Shown: piece by piece, positions 10,556 to 22,000 of the stretch
Layout: each line of letters starts with the position of its first letter
How positions within the stretch are numbered: the first letter of the stretch is position 1
Source of the DNA: Flavimobilis rhizosphaerae
Lineage (GTDB): Bacteria > Actinomycetota > Actinomycetes > Actinomycetales > Cellulomonadaceae
DNA length: 64,000 nt
NCBI RefSeq assembly: GCF_014852685.1
Contig: NZ_JACZDF010000002.1
Coordinates: 186,001-250,000, forward strand
Direction: 5' to 3'
Position numbers and translations under genes: made by a program
Notes under the pieces: generated by a model
The model's input: the letters and a program-made list of their open reading frames with translations, nothing else
Databases searched by the model: none
Told to the model about the DNA's origin: nothing

Positions 10556-12196
10556 ATGACCCCGCCCGGGAACGCGCTCGGGGCGCCGGCGTCGATCGGC
10601 AAGCGGATCGGCGCGCGGATCATCGACCTGTTCCTCTCCAACGTCGTGGCTGTGCCGTTCATCATGCCGATCCTCAGCGCGGAGACGGCCAGCGAGATCG
10701 GTCAGGCATCCGCCCGGGCAGGGCTCGGAAGCGTCTTGGCGTTGGCCCTGGGGCTCGTTCAGATCTGGCTCGTCGGCTCGAAGGGCTGGTCGATCGGCAA
10801 GAAGGTCATGGGCATCGCGGTCGTCGACGAGGCGTCGGGCGGCACGATCGGGTTCGGGCGTGCGTTCCTGCGCGAGCTCGTCGTGGGTCTGCTCTATGCC
10901 TTCCTCCTCAACCTCATCTCGATCTTCCTCGACTCGTCGGGACGTAAGGCGGCCTGGCAGGACAAGGCGGTGCGCACGAACGTCATCGACGGGGCACCCC
11001 GCGGGGTGCAGCGCGCGCCGAAAACCCCGCGAGCGTCGGGAGCGGCGGCTCCGAGCTTTGCGGTGCCGGGACAACCTGCGCGGTCGTACCCTGCCGCACC
11101 CGCACCCGCACCCGCACCCGCACCCGCACCCGCTCCCGCGCCCGCGCCTGGTCCGAGCCCGGCGCCGGCGCCTGCGGCGAGTCAAGCTCCGGCGTTCGGA
11201 TCCTTGACACCCGCGTCGCACGTCGCCGGCCCCGTGCCGCCTCCGCCTCCGGCATCGATGCCCGGGTACCTGGCGTCCCACGGTGCTGCGGGCTACCCGC
11301 CCGCCCCAGCCGCGCCCTCGCCAGGCTTCCCGCCGCCGGCACCACCCGCGGCGTCACCCGCCTACCCGGCGCCCCCGGCACCACCGCTCCCTGCTGCACC
11401 TGCGCTGGCTGCACCGGCCGCCCCGGTGCCTCCTGCGGGCTACCCTGCGGTTCCGCCTCCGGCGGCCGCCGGCTACCCACCCGCTGCTGCGCCCGCGTAT
11501 CCCCAGGCTCCAGCACCGGGCTACCCCGCGACGCAGGCGTCGGGATACCCTCCGGCTCCGGCTCCGGCCTCGGGCTATCCCGCAACCCCGGCACCCGGTG
11601 ACACGGCGGCCCCGGCACCCGTCGCGCCGACCGTCCCCGCCCAGCCCGGTGAGGCTGCGACGCTCATCACGAGCGTCCCCGGTGGCGGGCGTACCCCGGC
11701 GAGCGGACCGACGCACCAGGTCGTGCCGTCCTTCGCTTCGGCGCACACCGCTCCGCCCGCGTCGAGCCACGGTGGGCTTGAGCTCGACGAGGACCTCGAG
11801 CTCACGCGCCTGCGGCCCGAGACTCCGGCGGCACCCGCCGCGGACGACGACTCGATCCCTGCGTCGGCGCTCCTGCGGATCTCCGACGGACGCGAGCTGA
11901 CGATCACGGGCACCGTGCTCATCGGGCGCAACCCGGCTGCTGGTGAGGGCGAGGAGGTCGGCGAGCTCGTGCGAGTGTCCGACCCGGGCCGTTCCGTCTC
12001 GAAGACCCACGTGATGATCGGCGTCGACGCCGACGGCGTGTGGGCGGCCGACCGTGCCTCGACGAACGGCACGGTCGTGACGCTCGCGGACGGGCAGCAG
12101 ATCATCTGCGCCGAGCACCAGGTCGTCCGGCTCCCCGAGGGATCGAGCGTGACCTTCGGTGACTACTCCGTCTCGTTCGAGTTCCGCGGCGCCTGA
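10556..12196 (+). CDS. RDD-family membrane protein with C-terminal FHA domain
   Basis: This is a three-part protein of about 546 residues. Residues ~10-145 form an RDD domain (GKRIGARIIDLFL opening, three hydrophobic helices, WSIGKKVMGI). A low-complexity Pro/Ala/Tyr-rich linker follows (~150-420, many GYP and PAP repeats, including a tandem AP run). The C-terminal ~100 residues are an FHA phosphothreonine-binding domain with LIGRNPAAG, VSKTH and ASTNGT. It probably sits in the membrane with the FHA domain in the cytoplasm, reading phosphorylation by the kinase encoded downstream. The ATG at 10556 is chosen because AAGGTGA precedes it by 11 bases; in-frame GTGs at 10454, 10529 and 10541 are alternatives. 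It is the first gene of an eight-gene operon, eight bases before the phosphatase. Confidence 0.82.
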   Translation: MTPPGNALGAPASIGKRIGARIIDLFLSNVVAVPFIMPILSAETASEIGQASARAGLGSVLALALGLVQIWLVGSKGWSIGKKVMGIAVVDEASGGTIGFGRAFLRELVVGLLYAFLLNLISIFLDSSGRKAAWQDKAVRTNVIDGAPRGVQRAPKTPRASGAAAPSFAVPGQPARSYPAAPAPAPAPAPAPAPAPAPGPSPAPAPAASQAPAFGSLTPASHVAGPVPPPPPASMPGYLASHGAAGYPPAPAAPSPGFPPPAPPAASPAYPAPPAPPLPAAPALAAPAAPVPPAGYPAVPPPAAAGYPPAAAPAYPQAPAPGYPATQASGYPPAPAPASGYPATPAPGDTAAPAPVAPTVPAQPGEAATLITSVPGGGRTPASGPTHQVVPSFASAHTAPPASSHGGLELDEDLELTRLRPETPAAPAADDDSIPASALLRISDGRELTITGTVLIGRNPAAGEGEEVGELVRVSDPGRSVSKTHVMIGVDADGVWAADRASTNGTVVTLADGQQIICAEHQVVRLPEGSSVTFGDYSVSFEFRGA

Positions 12197-12204
12197 GGAC
12201 ACAC

Positions 12205-13131
12205 GTGCACACTCTCTGGGGGTCCGCGACCGACCGCGGTCGCATCCGCTCGATCAACGAGGACGCGTTGCTCGCGTGCCCGCCCGTCTTCCTCGTCGCT
12301 GACGGCATGGGCGGGCACGACGCGGGGAACGTCGCGAGCCGCATCGTCGTGGACACGTTCTCGACGCTCGTCGGGCACGACACCGCCTCGCCCGACTCGG
12401 TGCACGACGCGTTCACGCACGCAGGTACGCGGATGCGCGAGACGCTCGGTTCCCGGATCGGGGGGACGACGGTGGCGGGTGTCGCGGTGACCGAGGTCGA
12501 CGGCGCGGAGTACTGGCTCGTCTTCAACATCGGGGACTCCCGGGTGTACCGGGTGGCCGAGGGCGCGCTCGAGCAGGTGAGCGTCGACCACTCGGTCGTT
12601 CAGGAGCTCATCGACCGCGGCGAGATCACGGAGGCGGACGCGCGCGTTCATCCCGAGCGTCACGTCATCACGCGTGCGGTCGGCACAGGCTCGGACCCGG
12701 ATCCTGACTACTGGCTCATCCCCGTGACCTCGCACGACAGGCTCATGCTCTGCTCCGACGGGCTCACGAGCGAGCTCGACGACACGACGATCGTCCAGGC
12801 GCTCACGACCCTCGACGATCCGCAGCAGGCTGCAGACTGGCTCGTCGGCGCGGCGGTCGAGGCGGGAGGCCGGGACAACGTCACGGTCGTCGTCGTCGAC
12901 GTCGCCTCGACGTGGTCGGACCTGCCTGTCGATGACGCGACGGTGACCCGCGGGTCCCTCGAGAAGATCCGGGCCCAGCGACGCGCCTCGGGCGGCACTC
13001 GATGGGACGAGGAGCTCCATGGCGAGACCGTTCCGCGCGGTGCGGTCTCGGCGGCGACGCCGCCCGGTCCGCCGCTGCCACACGGTGTCGGCCCGGTGCC
13101 GGCCCCGCCAGCCGGGGGAGGCCTCTCATGA
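12205..13131 (+). CDS. PP2C/PPM-family Ser/Thr protein phosphatase
   Basis: This is a 308-residue metal-dependent phosphatase that removes phosphate from Ser/Thr, presumably opposing the kinase two genes downstream. All PPM motifs are present: INEDALL (metal Asp, residue ~20), LVADGMGGHDAGNVAS (~32-47), IGGTTVAGVA, FNIGDSRVYR (~112-121), LMLCSDGLT, and GGRDNVTVVVVD near residue 225. After about residue 240 a short Arg/Pro-rich tail follows. No membrane segment is seen, so it is likely cytosolic, unlike the membrane-bound PstP of mycobacteria. The GTG start gives the usual VHTLWGSATDRGRIRSINED opening. The stop overlaps the next gene as ATGA. Confidence 0.93.
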   Translation: MHTLWGSATDRGRIRSINEDALLACPPVFLVADGMGGHDAGNVASRIVVDTFSTLVGHDTASPDSVHDAFTHAGTRMRETLGSRIGGTTVAGVAVTEVDGAEYWLVFNIGDSRVYRVAEGALEQVSVDHSVVQELIDRGEITEADARVHPERHVITRAVGTGSDPDPDYWLIPVTSHDRLMLCSDGLTSELDDTTIVQALTTLDDPQQAADWLVGAAVEAGGRDNVTVVVVDVASTWSDLPVDDATVTRGSLEKIRAQRRASGGTRWDEELHGETVPRGAVSAATPPGPPLPHGVGPVPAPPAGGGLS

Positions 13132-14447
13132 TCGTCCCTCGTTCCGTCCCCGGCACCTGGTTCGCCGTCATCACCGACGGACTGACGGTCCTGCTGCCGT
13201 CCGAGGCCACGCCCGCGCTCGTCGACGAGGTGTGGCTCGCGCTGCGCGACGGCGCTGACGTCGACGACGCGGTGCGCGTCGTCGGCGACGCGGTCTCGTC
13301 CTACGGCGCGTTCTCCGTCGTCGGGGGAGGCGTGCACGCGCGCCTCCTCGGTGACGTCGTGCTCACGGTGAGCACCGACGAGGGACGCACGGTCCTCGAG
13401 GGCGCGCGCGGGCGTTGCACACAGCACGATCTTGGGTCGGTGCAGGGGCTGCTCCTCGAGGCTGTCGGAGCGGAACGTCATCCGGGAGGGCCGCTCCCCG
13501 TGCTGTCGGCGGTCGTGCCGTCGGCCGCGGTCGAGCTTGTCCTCGACGAGGCCGCGACCGACCTCGACTCGATCGACGACGCGACGATCCTCGCCCTGCC
13601 ACGTAGCGCGCCGTCGCCCGCAGAGGCGCTGGACGACCTCGCTGAGGACGACGACACGATCCTCAAGGTGACGCCCGAGCTACGCGCCGAGGTCGAGGCA
13701 CGGGCCGCGGCCGACGCTGCCGCTGACCTGCCTGCGACGGTCCTTGCTGAGGGCACGTCCGACGCGGGCGCGGAGCCCCCCGCGGCGCCTGAGCTCGACG
13801 AGGACCACCTCGACGCGATGACGGTCCTCGGCGTCGACGCGGCACTCAGGGCGCAGGTCGACGCGATCGCCGAGGTCGAGGGCACTCGCCCGGCCCCCGT
13901 GCCGTCCACGCCACGGCCCGTGCCGCCCGTGCCGCCCGTCCCGCCTGTTCCGTCGGCGCCGGTCGCGGCGAGCTCGATCGTCCAGGGCGCGGCGGACCAC
14001 GACGGGCTCACGGTCATGAGCTCTGACCTCGTCGAGATCCGTAAGAGCCTGCCGACGTGGACGGGGGACCGGGTGCCCGGGCCCTTCGCCGTGCCGGCCG
14101 GACGTGGTCCCGCGAAGCTCGTGATGTCCTCGGGCCTCGTCGTGACGCTCGAGCGTGTCGTGCTCATCGGACGCGCTCCCGTCGTGAGCCGCGTGCCCAA
14201 CCGTTCGCTGCCGAGGCTCGTCACGGTGCCGAGCCCGCACCATGACATCTCGCGCACCCACGCCCAGGTCCAGGACGACGGCGACCGCGTGTTCGTCACC
14301 GACCTCAACTCGACGAACGGTGTCGTCGTGCACACCGCGGGGAGCGCGCCGGTCCGGCTCGCGCCCGGGGTGCCGACGCTGCTCGCCGTCGGTGCGACTG
14401 TCGACATCGGTGACGGCGTGACCTTCTCGGTGGTGCGCGACCGATGA
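13128..14447 (+). CDS. FHA domain protein, signalling adaptor
   Basis: This is a 439-residue protein with an FHA domain confined to the last ~105 residues: LIGRAP, the DISRTHAQV phosphothreonine-contact stretch, and DLNSTNGVVV. Residues 1-120 form a compact mixed alpha/beta region (PGTWFAVITDGLTVLLPSE) that I do not recognise. The middle (~125-325) is acidic and Pro-rich and looks disordered; it contains repeated Asp-Asp-Thr and Leu-Thr-Val motifs that could be kinase targets. It overlaps the phosphatase upstream and the kinase downstream by four bases each, a strong sign of coupled production and function. Its role as an adaptor is inferred from family and context. Confidence 0.85.
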   Translation: MIVPRSVPGTWFAVITDGLTVLLPSEATPALVDEVWLALRDGADVDDAVRVVGDAVSSYGAFSVVGGGVHARLLGDVVLTVSTDEGRTVLEGARGRCTQHDLGSVQGLLLEAVGAERHPGGPLPVLSAVVPSAAVELVLDEAATDLDSIDDATILALPRSAPSPAEALDDLAEDDDTILKVTPELRAEVEARAAADAAADLPATVLAEGTSDAGAEPPAAPELDEDHLDAMTVLGVDAALRAQVDAIAEVEGTRPAPVPSTPRPVPPVPPVPPVPSAPVAASSIVQGAADHDGLTVMSSDLVEIRKSLPTWTGDRVPGPFAVPAGRGPAKLVMSSGLVVTLERVVLIGRAPVVSRVPNRSLPRLVTVPSPHHDISRTHAQVQDDGDRVFVTDLNSTNGVVVHTAGSAPVRLAPGVPTLLAVGATVDIGDGVTFSVVRDR

Positions 14448-16027
14448 GGGCCCGTCGAGAGCCAGCAGCGCCCCCGGAGATCCCTGGTTTCGAGTACGTC
14501 AAGCTGCTCGGCCTCGGGGGTTTCGCGGACGTCTTCGAGTACCGCCAGGACCTTCCGTCGCGCTCGGTCGCGGTGAAGGTGCTCCTCGCGAGCTCGCTCG
14601 ACGACGAGACGCGCGTACGGTTCTCGACCGAGGCCAATCTCATGGCCCAGCTCTCGCACCACCCGTCGATCGTCACGATCCACCACGCCGACATCTCGGC
14701 CGACGGCCGTCCGTACCTCGTCATGGAGTACTGCTCGCGACCCGGCATCGGTGCCCGCTACCGCACCGAGCGCATCACGGTGCAGGAGACGCTGCGCACC
14801 GGGATCCGTCTTGCGTCCGCGGTCGAGTCCGCGCATCGTCTCGGCATCCTTCACCGTGACATCAAGCCGGCGAACATCCTCACGACCGACTTCGGGTATC
14901 CGGCGCTCACCGACTTCGGCATCGCGGCTGCGACGGGTGGTGCGGGCGCTGCGGGGACGGGCATGTCGATCCCGTGGTCGCCCCCCGAGCTTCTGCAGTC
15001 GGACCCGCACGGTGACACGCGGGCCGACGTCTACTCGCTCGGCGCGACGGTCTACTCGATGCTCGCGGGCCGGTCGCCGTTCGAGATCGCGGGGCAGCCC
15101 AACGGCGCCGCGGACCTCATCTACCGCATCGAGCGGTCGCCGCTGCCGAACATCGACCGGGACGACGTGCCGACCGCGCTCCAGGCGGTCCTCGCACGGT
15201 CGATGAGCAAGGACCCGGTCCGTCGGTACCCGACGGCGGTCGGGTTCGCGCACGCGCTCCAGCAGATCGAGCGGTCGCTCGGTCTCACGGCCACGCAGAT
15301 CGACGTCCTCGACCCGACGGAGCGTGCGGTCCCGCGCGTGCAGAACACGTCGGCCGAGGTGAGTGCCGAGGCGACGCGCGCGCGGCCGATTGTGACGATC
15401 GACCCGTCGGCGCAGGTGCCTACGGCCGAGCAGCCCGTCGTGGCCGCGCCGGTGCCGGCGTCACCGGTCAGTGCAGCGCCTGCAGTCTCGTACGGCGGGG
15501 TCGCGCCGGCCCAGGTGCCGGCGCCGGCGCCCGGCTACGTCGTGCCCGCGCCGCTCCCGGAGCCCGGCGCTACCCCTCCGACGGGGCCCGAGGCGCGGAC
15601 CACGAGGCCCGGCCGCGCAGTCGCGGTCGCGGCGTCGGTCGTCGTGCTCGCCGGGGTGCTCGTCGGCGCGGGCTATCTCGCGTTCGGGCGGGACGCGGAC
15701 GAGCCGCGCCCTTCCGTGACGACGCCGACGGCGGAGCCGAGCCCGGAGCCGACGACGATCACGTCGGGCCGGGTGCCCTCGCCGACGACGCTGCAGGCGA
15801 CGGAGATCGGCACGGGCACGGTCCGTTTCACGTGGGTGAACCCTGCGGCGCAGGACGGCGACGGCTACCTCTGGGGTCTCGAGGACTCGGAGCGTCGTGA
15901 GCGTGTCGAGGTGCCGTACGTCGACGTCCCGATGGCCGAGGGCACGGACTCCGTGTGCATCGAGGTCTCGATCGTGCGGGCCAACGGCCAGCTGTCGACG
16001 AAACCGCTCGAAGGGTGTTTTCCATGA
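14444..16027 (+). CDS. Transmembrane Ser/Thr protein kinase (PknB/Pkb2-like)
   Basis: This 527-residue kinase has a full catalytic domain: glycine loop LGLGGFADVFEY (residues ~21-32), ATP-binding Lys45, alpha-C Glu63, HRDIKPANIL with catalytic Asp139, DFG at 157-159, and the activation-segment end WSPPELL. A Pro/Ala-rich linker (~290-390) leads to one membrane helix (~393-412). The outside part is ~115 residues and ends in a fibronectin-III-like fold with two cysteines (VCIEV and EGCFP near the end) that could bond. No PASTA repeats are present, so it is not a PknB orthologue in sensing. The placement, overlapping the surface protein by four bases, matches kinase Pkb2 of the bifidobacterial PFNA cluster, from which the family role is inferred. 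Confidence 0.92.
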   Translation: MRARREPAAPPEIPGFEYVKLLGLGGFADVFEYRQDLPSRSVAVKVLLASSLDDETRVRFSTEANLMAQLSHHPSIVTIHHADISADGRPYLVMEYCSRPGIGARYRTERITVQETLRTGIRLASAVESAHRLGILHRDIKPANILTTDFGYPALTDFGIAAATGGAGAAGTGMSIPWSPPELLQSDPHGDTRADVYSLGATVYSMLAGRSPFEIAGQPNGAADLIYRIERSPLPNIDRDDVPTALQAVLARSMSKDPVRRYPTAVGFAHALQQIERSLGLTATQIDVLDPTERAVPRVQNTSAEVSAEATRARPIVTIDPSAQVPTAEQPVVAAPVPASPVSAAPAVSYGGVAPAQVPAPAPGYVVPAPLPEPGATPPTGPEARTTRPGRAVAVAASVVVLAGVLVGAGYLAFGRDADEPRPSVTTPTAEPSPEPTTITSGRVPSPTTLQATEIGTGTVRFTWVNPAAQDGDGYLWGLEDSERRERVEVPYVDVPMAEGTDSVCIEVSIVRANGQLSTKPLEGCFP

Positions 16028-19000
16028 CGACAACGCGACGCGCACGGCAGCTCGACAAGGCCGCGGGTCTCTCCCCGCGGCGCCGGTGGGCGACGTACTC
16101 GGCCGTGGGCCTTGTGCCCGCGGTCCTCGCGACGCTCGCGCTCGTCAACCCGGGCGTCACCGTCGAGCAGGTCGAGCTCAACGACGGTGGTGTGTGGTTG
16201 ACGTACCGCAACCAGCAGAAGCTTGCGCGGTACAGCTCGCAGGTCAAGGAGCTCGACGGCGGGCTCGTGGCGCAGGGCGGCAACGTCTTCGAGGTGCTGC
16301 AGTCCGGGCGTGACGTCGTGCTCGTCGAGCCGGGCGCGCTCACGCTCGTCGACCCGGCGGCGGTCGCGCTCACGAGCGCGATCGAGGTCGGCGGTACGGA
16401 GAGTGTTTCGGTCGCGGGCGGCTCGTACGCCGTGACGTCGGCGGACGGGCACGTGTGGGCGGGACGCACCACGGACCTCGGCGCGCTCTCGCTCGAGCCG
16501 GAGTCGGCGACGCTCACGCTCGGAGCGGGGGCGGTCGCGGTCGCGACCGACGCGGGCGACGTCGTGGCCCTCGACCCCGCGACGGGCACCGTGCACCGGG
16601 GAGATCTCCAGGACGAGGCGCTGACGTTCGCGGAGGACGGCACGATGAAGGACGCGGGTGAGGCCGTGACGGCCGCGCTCGCTGCCGCACCGAACCCGCC
16701 GGGCGGCGTCGACGCGATGGTCGGCGGCATCGCGCAGCCCGTCCAGGCAGCGGCGGTCGGTGACCAGCTCGTCGTTCTCGCAGGCACGACGCTCTTCGGC
16801 GATGGCTGGTCGAGCGACGTCTCGGGCGCGGGGGCGGACCCTGTTCTCCAGCTCACGGGGCCGGCGCACGACGTGGTGCTCGTCGCGACAGGCACGAATC
16901 TTGCGCGCATCCCGTCGTCGGGCGGCGACGTCGAGCTCGTCGCGCCCGGTGCGACCGGTGCGGCTGCGGCGCCCGTCGTGGCGCGCGGCTGCGAGTACGG
17001 TGCGTGGTCGACACCGACGGCGAGCTACCTGCGCAGGTGCGCGGGCCAGGAGGACCAGGTCGAGAGCCTCGAGGGAATGACGGCGTCAACCCAGCTGCGG
17101 TTCCGCGTCAACCGCGGCATCGTCGTCCTCAACGACGTCGTCGGCGGCATGATGTGGCTCCCTGAGGACGTTCCGCAGATGCTCACGCCGAACTGGCAGG
17201 ACATCGAGGACCGCACCGAGGCGGAGACGGAGAAGGACTCGGACGCGCAGGACCAGGAGAAGGACGACGCGGTCGACACGTGCCGTGACGAGGAGTCCGA
17301 GCCGATGCCGGAGCCCGACGTGTTCGGGGTTCGGGCGGGGCGCACGACAGTGCTCCCCGTGCTGGACAACGATGTCAACACGGAGTGCGGCGTCCTCACC
17401 GTCGCGTCGATCGACCCCCTCCCGGAGGAGGTCGGTCACATCCAGGCGATCGCTGGCGGCCGGTCGCTGCAGGTCGTCGTCAAGCCTGGCGCGAGCGGCA
17501 CGTACACGCTCAACTACACGGTGTCCGACGGCCGCCGTCGCGGCACGCCGCCCGCCTCGACCGTGCGGATCCGTGTGACGCCCGACGGTGACGACGGCTC
17601 ACCGAGCCAGGTCCGCGTGCCGGTCGCGCAGGTCGAGGCTCGCGCGGCCACCGAGGTCGACGTCCTTTCGTCGTTCCTCGACCCTGACGGCGACGACCTC
17701 AGGCTCGTCGGCGCGAGCACGGTCGAGGGCGCTCAGGTGACGTCGCGCCAGGACGGTCTGCTGCGTTTCCAGGCGGGTGACCGACTCGGTCGGCACCGCG
17801 TCTCCGTGCGCGTCACGGACGGCTCGACGGACCCGGTCGAGGGCGAGGTCCTCGTCGACGTTCGTGCGGCGGGCACGCTCGCACCGCAGCTCGACCCGCT
17901 GCTCGCCGAGACGTTCGTCGGCGAGCCGGTGCAGGTCGACGTCCTCGCGGCGGTCAGGCCGACGACGGTGGCCCCGGTGACGCTGACGGCGGTCGACGCG
18001 GTCGAGGGCGTCGAGGTGACGCCGGACCTCGCGACGGGCACGTTCATGTTCTCCGCCCCGGCCGCAGGCTCGTACTACGTGCCGTTCACGGTGTCGGCGG
18101 GCTCCCAGACGACGCGCGGCCTCGCGCGCATCGAGGTCATCGAACGTCCTGAGTCGGTCCTGCCGCCGGTCGCGGTGAGCGACCGTGCGATGCTGCCGAA
18201 CGGCGGCGAGGTGACGATCTCACCGACGGCCAACGACACCGACCCCAACGGGCTCGTGCTCGTGCTCACGTCGGTCCGCGCCGAGGAGGGGTCGGCGCTG
18301 CGGCTCGGCGTGCTCGGTCACGAGCTGCTGCGCATCACGGCGACGCGCCGGCTCGAGGGCCCGGAGAAGGTCCGGTACACGGTCTCGAACGGCATCACGG
18401 AGTCGACGGGGGAGATCCTCGTCATCCCGAAGGCTGCGGAGTCGAAGGACCGTGCCCCGGTCGCGCGGGACGTCGAGGTCACCGTCCGCACGGGCGGTGT
18501 CGTGACGATCCCGGTGCTCGAGAGTGCGTCCGACCCGGACGGTGACAAGGTGTCGCTGCGCGGCACGCTCGTCGAGGAGCCGTCCGAGGGCCTCATGTTC
18601 GTCTCGGGTGACGTCCTGCGTTTCCAGGCGCCGTCGTCGCCGTCGACGGTGACGGCCCGTTTCGCCGTCGTCGACCCGCACGGCAACGAGGCCGCGGCGC
18701 GCGTGACGATCAACGTCCGGGCATCGGACCCGGCGACGAAGGCACCGCCGCGTCCGCAGGATGTCGAGGCCCGCGTGTTCGCGGGCCAGCGCGTCCGCGT
18801 GACGATCCCGCTCGTCGGCATCGACGACGACGGTGACGGTGTGCTGCTGCTCGGGCAGGCGTCCGCGCCGACGAAGGGCCTCGTCGTGTCGACCGGCCCG
18901 GACTACCTCGAGTACGAGGCGTTCCCGGACTCGTCGGGCACGGACACGTTCACGTACGCGGTCGAGGACTGGGTGGGCCAGCGTGCTGTCGCGACGGTGC

Positions 19001-22000
19001 GTGTCGGCATCGCGAAGGCGCCCGCGGACCCGCCGGCGATCGTCGCGCGCGACGACGAGGTGCGCGTGCGGCCAGGCGAGCGCGTCGAGGTGCGCGTCCT
19101 CCTCAACGACGTCGACCCGTCGGGTGGCGAGCTGACGCTCACATCACCGCTCGAGCCGGTCGACGGCATCACGGAGCTCGGCATCGAGGGCCGGCGCATC
19201 GTCGCTGTGGCCCCGGAGAAGCCGGGCACGTACAACGTCCCCTACCGCGTCTCGAACGAGTTCGGGGCGTGGGCGACGGCGACGCTCGCGATCGTCGTCT
19301 CGACGGACGCACGGATCCTGCCGCCGATCGCGAACGACGTCGTCGTGCCGGCGACGGAGACGATCGAGAAGACGTCGGTGAAGGTCGACGTCCTCGCGGT
19401 CGCCGTCAACCCGTCCGGCCCTCTGTCCGACCTCGCGCTGTCGGTGCCGTCGTCCCACGCCGACCAGGCGCGCGTCGTCGACGGCAAGGTCGAGGTGACG
19501 CTCGGTCCGACGGCCCGCACCGTGCCGTTCCTCCTCACGAACACCCGGCCGGAGGCCGAGGGGGCGCACGCGTACGCGTTCGTCACGGTGCCTGCGCTCG
19601 GCGACTTCCCGCCGGTCAAGCGTCCCAAGGCGCGCGACCTGCGCGTGGGTGCGGGTGAGGAGCTCCTCATCGACATCGCGGAGTTCGTCCAGGTGGGACC
19701 CGGCAAGACGGCGCGCATCGCATCGGAGCAGTCGGTGACGGCGACGCGCAGCGACGGCTCGAGCCTCGTCGTCGACGAGACGACGCTCCGGTACGTCTCC
19801 GACAAGACCTTCCAGGGCGGACCGGCGTCGATCACGTTCGACGTCGTCGACGGGCCCGTCGGCATGCTCGGGACGCGCACGGCGACGATCTCCCTGCCGA
19901 TCACCGTCTTCGCGACGGCAACGGTCCCGCCGACCTTCCAGCCGCGGCTCATCGAGGTGGCCCAGGGCGGTGCGCCCATCTCTCTCGACCTCACGAGGGT
20001 GACGGTCGGTCCGGAGGGTGTGACGCCCGAGCAGAACAGGTATACCTACTCGATCGTCCAGGCGCCGAGCGGTTCGTCAGGTGTGACGGCGACGCTCTCC
20101 GGCTCGGTGCTGACGCTCGCGGCCGCGCCGGGGGCGACGCGGGGAGCGGTCGGCACCGTGAGTCTCGCCATCGGTTACGGCGAGGGGCAGAGCCTGCCCG
20201 CGCAGATCGACTTCCGTGTCCTCGCGTCCGACAGGCAGCTGGCGCGCGTCTCGGACATCGAGCGCAACGTGGCGGCTGGCGAGGCGGTGACCTTCAACGT
20301 GCTCGAGGGCGTGTTCAACCCGTTCGACCGTCCGCTGCGTGTCGTGTCCGCGGCGAACGAGACGGGCGGCGTGTCCGTGCCGGTGTCGATCAGTGCGTCG
20401 AGCGTCACGGTGACCCCACCTGCCGACCATGTCGGTCGGCTCACGGTGCGCTTCGCGGTCCGTGACGAGACGGACGACCCGGCGCGCGAGGTCGGCGGTC
20501 AGATCGTCCTCAACGTCCGCGCGGCACCCGACGTCCCGACGGGTCTCACGGTCGGCGCGGTCGGGAACAGGACCGTCGAGCTCTCGTGGCTTGCACCCGC
20601 CGCGAACGGCACACCCATCACGGGTTACGTCGTCGTCGACCAGACGGGCAAGGAGAGGTCCTGCGCGTCGACGAGCTGCACGATGACCGAGCTGAAGAAC
20701 GGCACGGAGTACACGTTCCGCGTGCGGGCCGTCAACGAGATCGGCTCGTCGGAGCTCTCGGCCCCGGTGGGGCCGGCGACGCCTGACACGCTGCCTGAGG
20801 CGCCGGCGGCGCCGCAGGTGAAGTTTGGCGACGGCGAGCTCAAGGTGACGTGGAACCAGCCGGCGACCGAAGGGTCACCCGTCGCGAAGTACCGCATCGA
20901 GCTGCGTGGCACGGGCGCGCCGGGCGTCGTCGACGAGACGGCACTCACCCGGACGTTCACGGGCCTGCGCAACGGCGAGTCGTACTCGGTGCGCGTGCGC
21001 GCGGTCTCGAGCCGTGACCAGGAAGGGCCGTGGTCGCCGATTGTGACCGAGGTGCCCGCGGGGGTTCCGGGGGCGCCGGTCGTGACGGCGACACGCAGCA
21101 ACGACAGCAAGATCGGCCACGGCGTCGTCAACGTCCGCTGGGACAAGGCGCCGGACAACGGAGCGCCGATCAAGAGCTATGCGGTGACTGCGACGCCCGA
21201 GGGTGGAGGCAGCACCGTCACGGGAACGCTGACGGGCGAGACCACCGCGCTGCTCGAGGGCGTGCGCAACGGCGTGACCTACACCGTGAGAGTCGTCGCG
21301 ACGAACAAGGCCGGCGAGGGTGCGCCAGGGCGCACGACCGTGCGGACGTGGGTCGCGCCGAGCCCCGTCCTAAGCGGCCGTTCCGAGGCCGCCACCGGGC
21401 GTGCCTTCGGCGAGGGCGTTGTCACCTACAGCTGGTCGAAGCCCGACAATCTCGGCGGCGCTGGCATCGGTCTCGAGCACTACGAGGTGAGCGAGAGCGG
21501 AGGCCGGACGACCACGGTGAGGTCGTCCGAGTACGTCGCGTCCGGGCTCGCCGGCGGGACGACATCGCCGTCGATCGCTGTCCGTGCCTGCACGATCCCC
21601 GAGGCCGGCGGCAACGTCGTCTGCTCGGAGACCGTGCGGATCGAGGGCAAGAAGGTCGTCACGGCGTCCGCGCCCGCGAAGATCGAGTTCGGCAAGGCAA
21701 GCCCCGGCTTCTACTCGGTGAGAATCACCGCGCCCAGCAACAGCCCCGAGGGTCGGCCCGAGTCGGGCGGCTCCGACGTCGAGACGACGTACTCGGTCAA
21801 GGTCGGTGACGGGGAGACGAAGAGCGGGACCCTGCGCACGGGCGAGTCGGTGACGGTGGCCAACGACCCCGGCGCCGAGGACACCGCGGTGCGCCCCGGC
21901 ACGACGATTACCGTGACTACGCGGACGGTCAACGCCCTCGGGCAGGCCGTCAAGGCCGAGGCTTACGACAAGGTCGCCGAGGACGCCGACTCCGCGGCAC

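Noticed and set aside
11095-11140. Tandem CCCGCA repeats as a possible CRISPR or satellite array
   Set aside because: They are in-frame codons for a Pro-Ala linker in the RDD-FHA protein, with no unique spacers.
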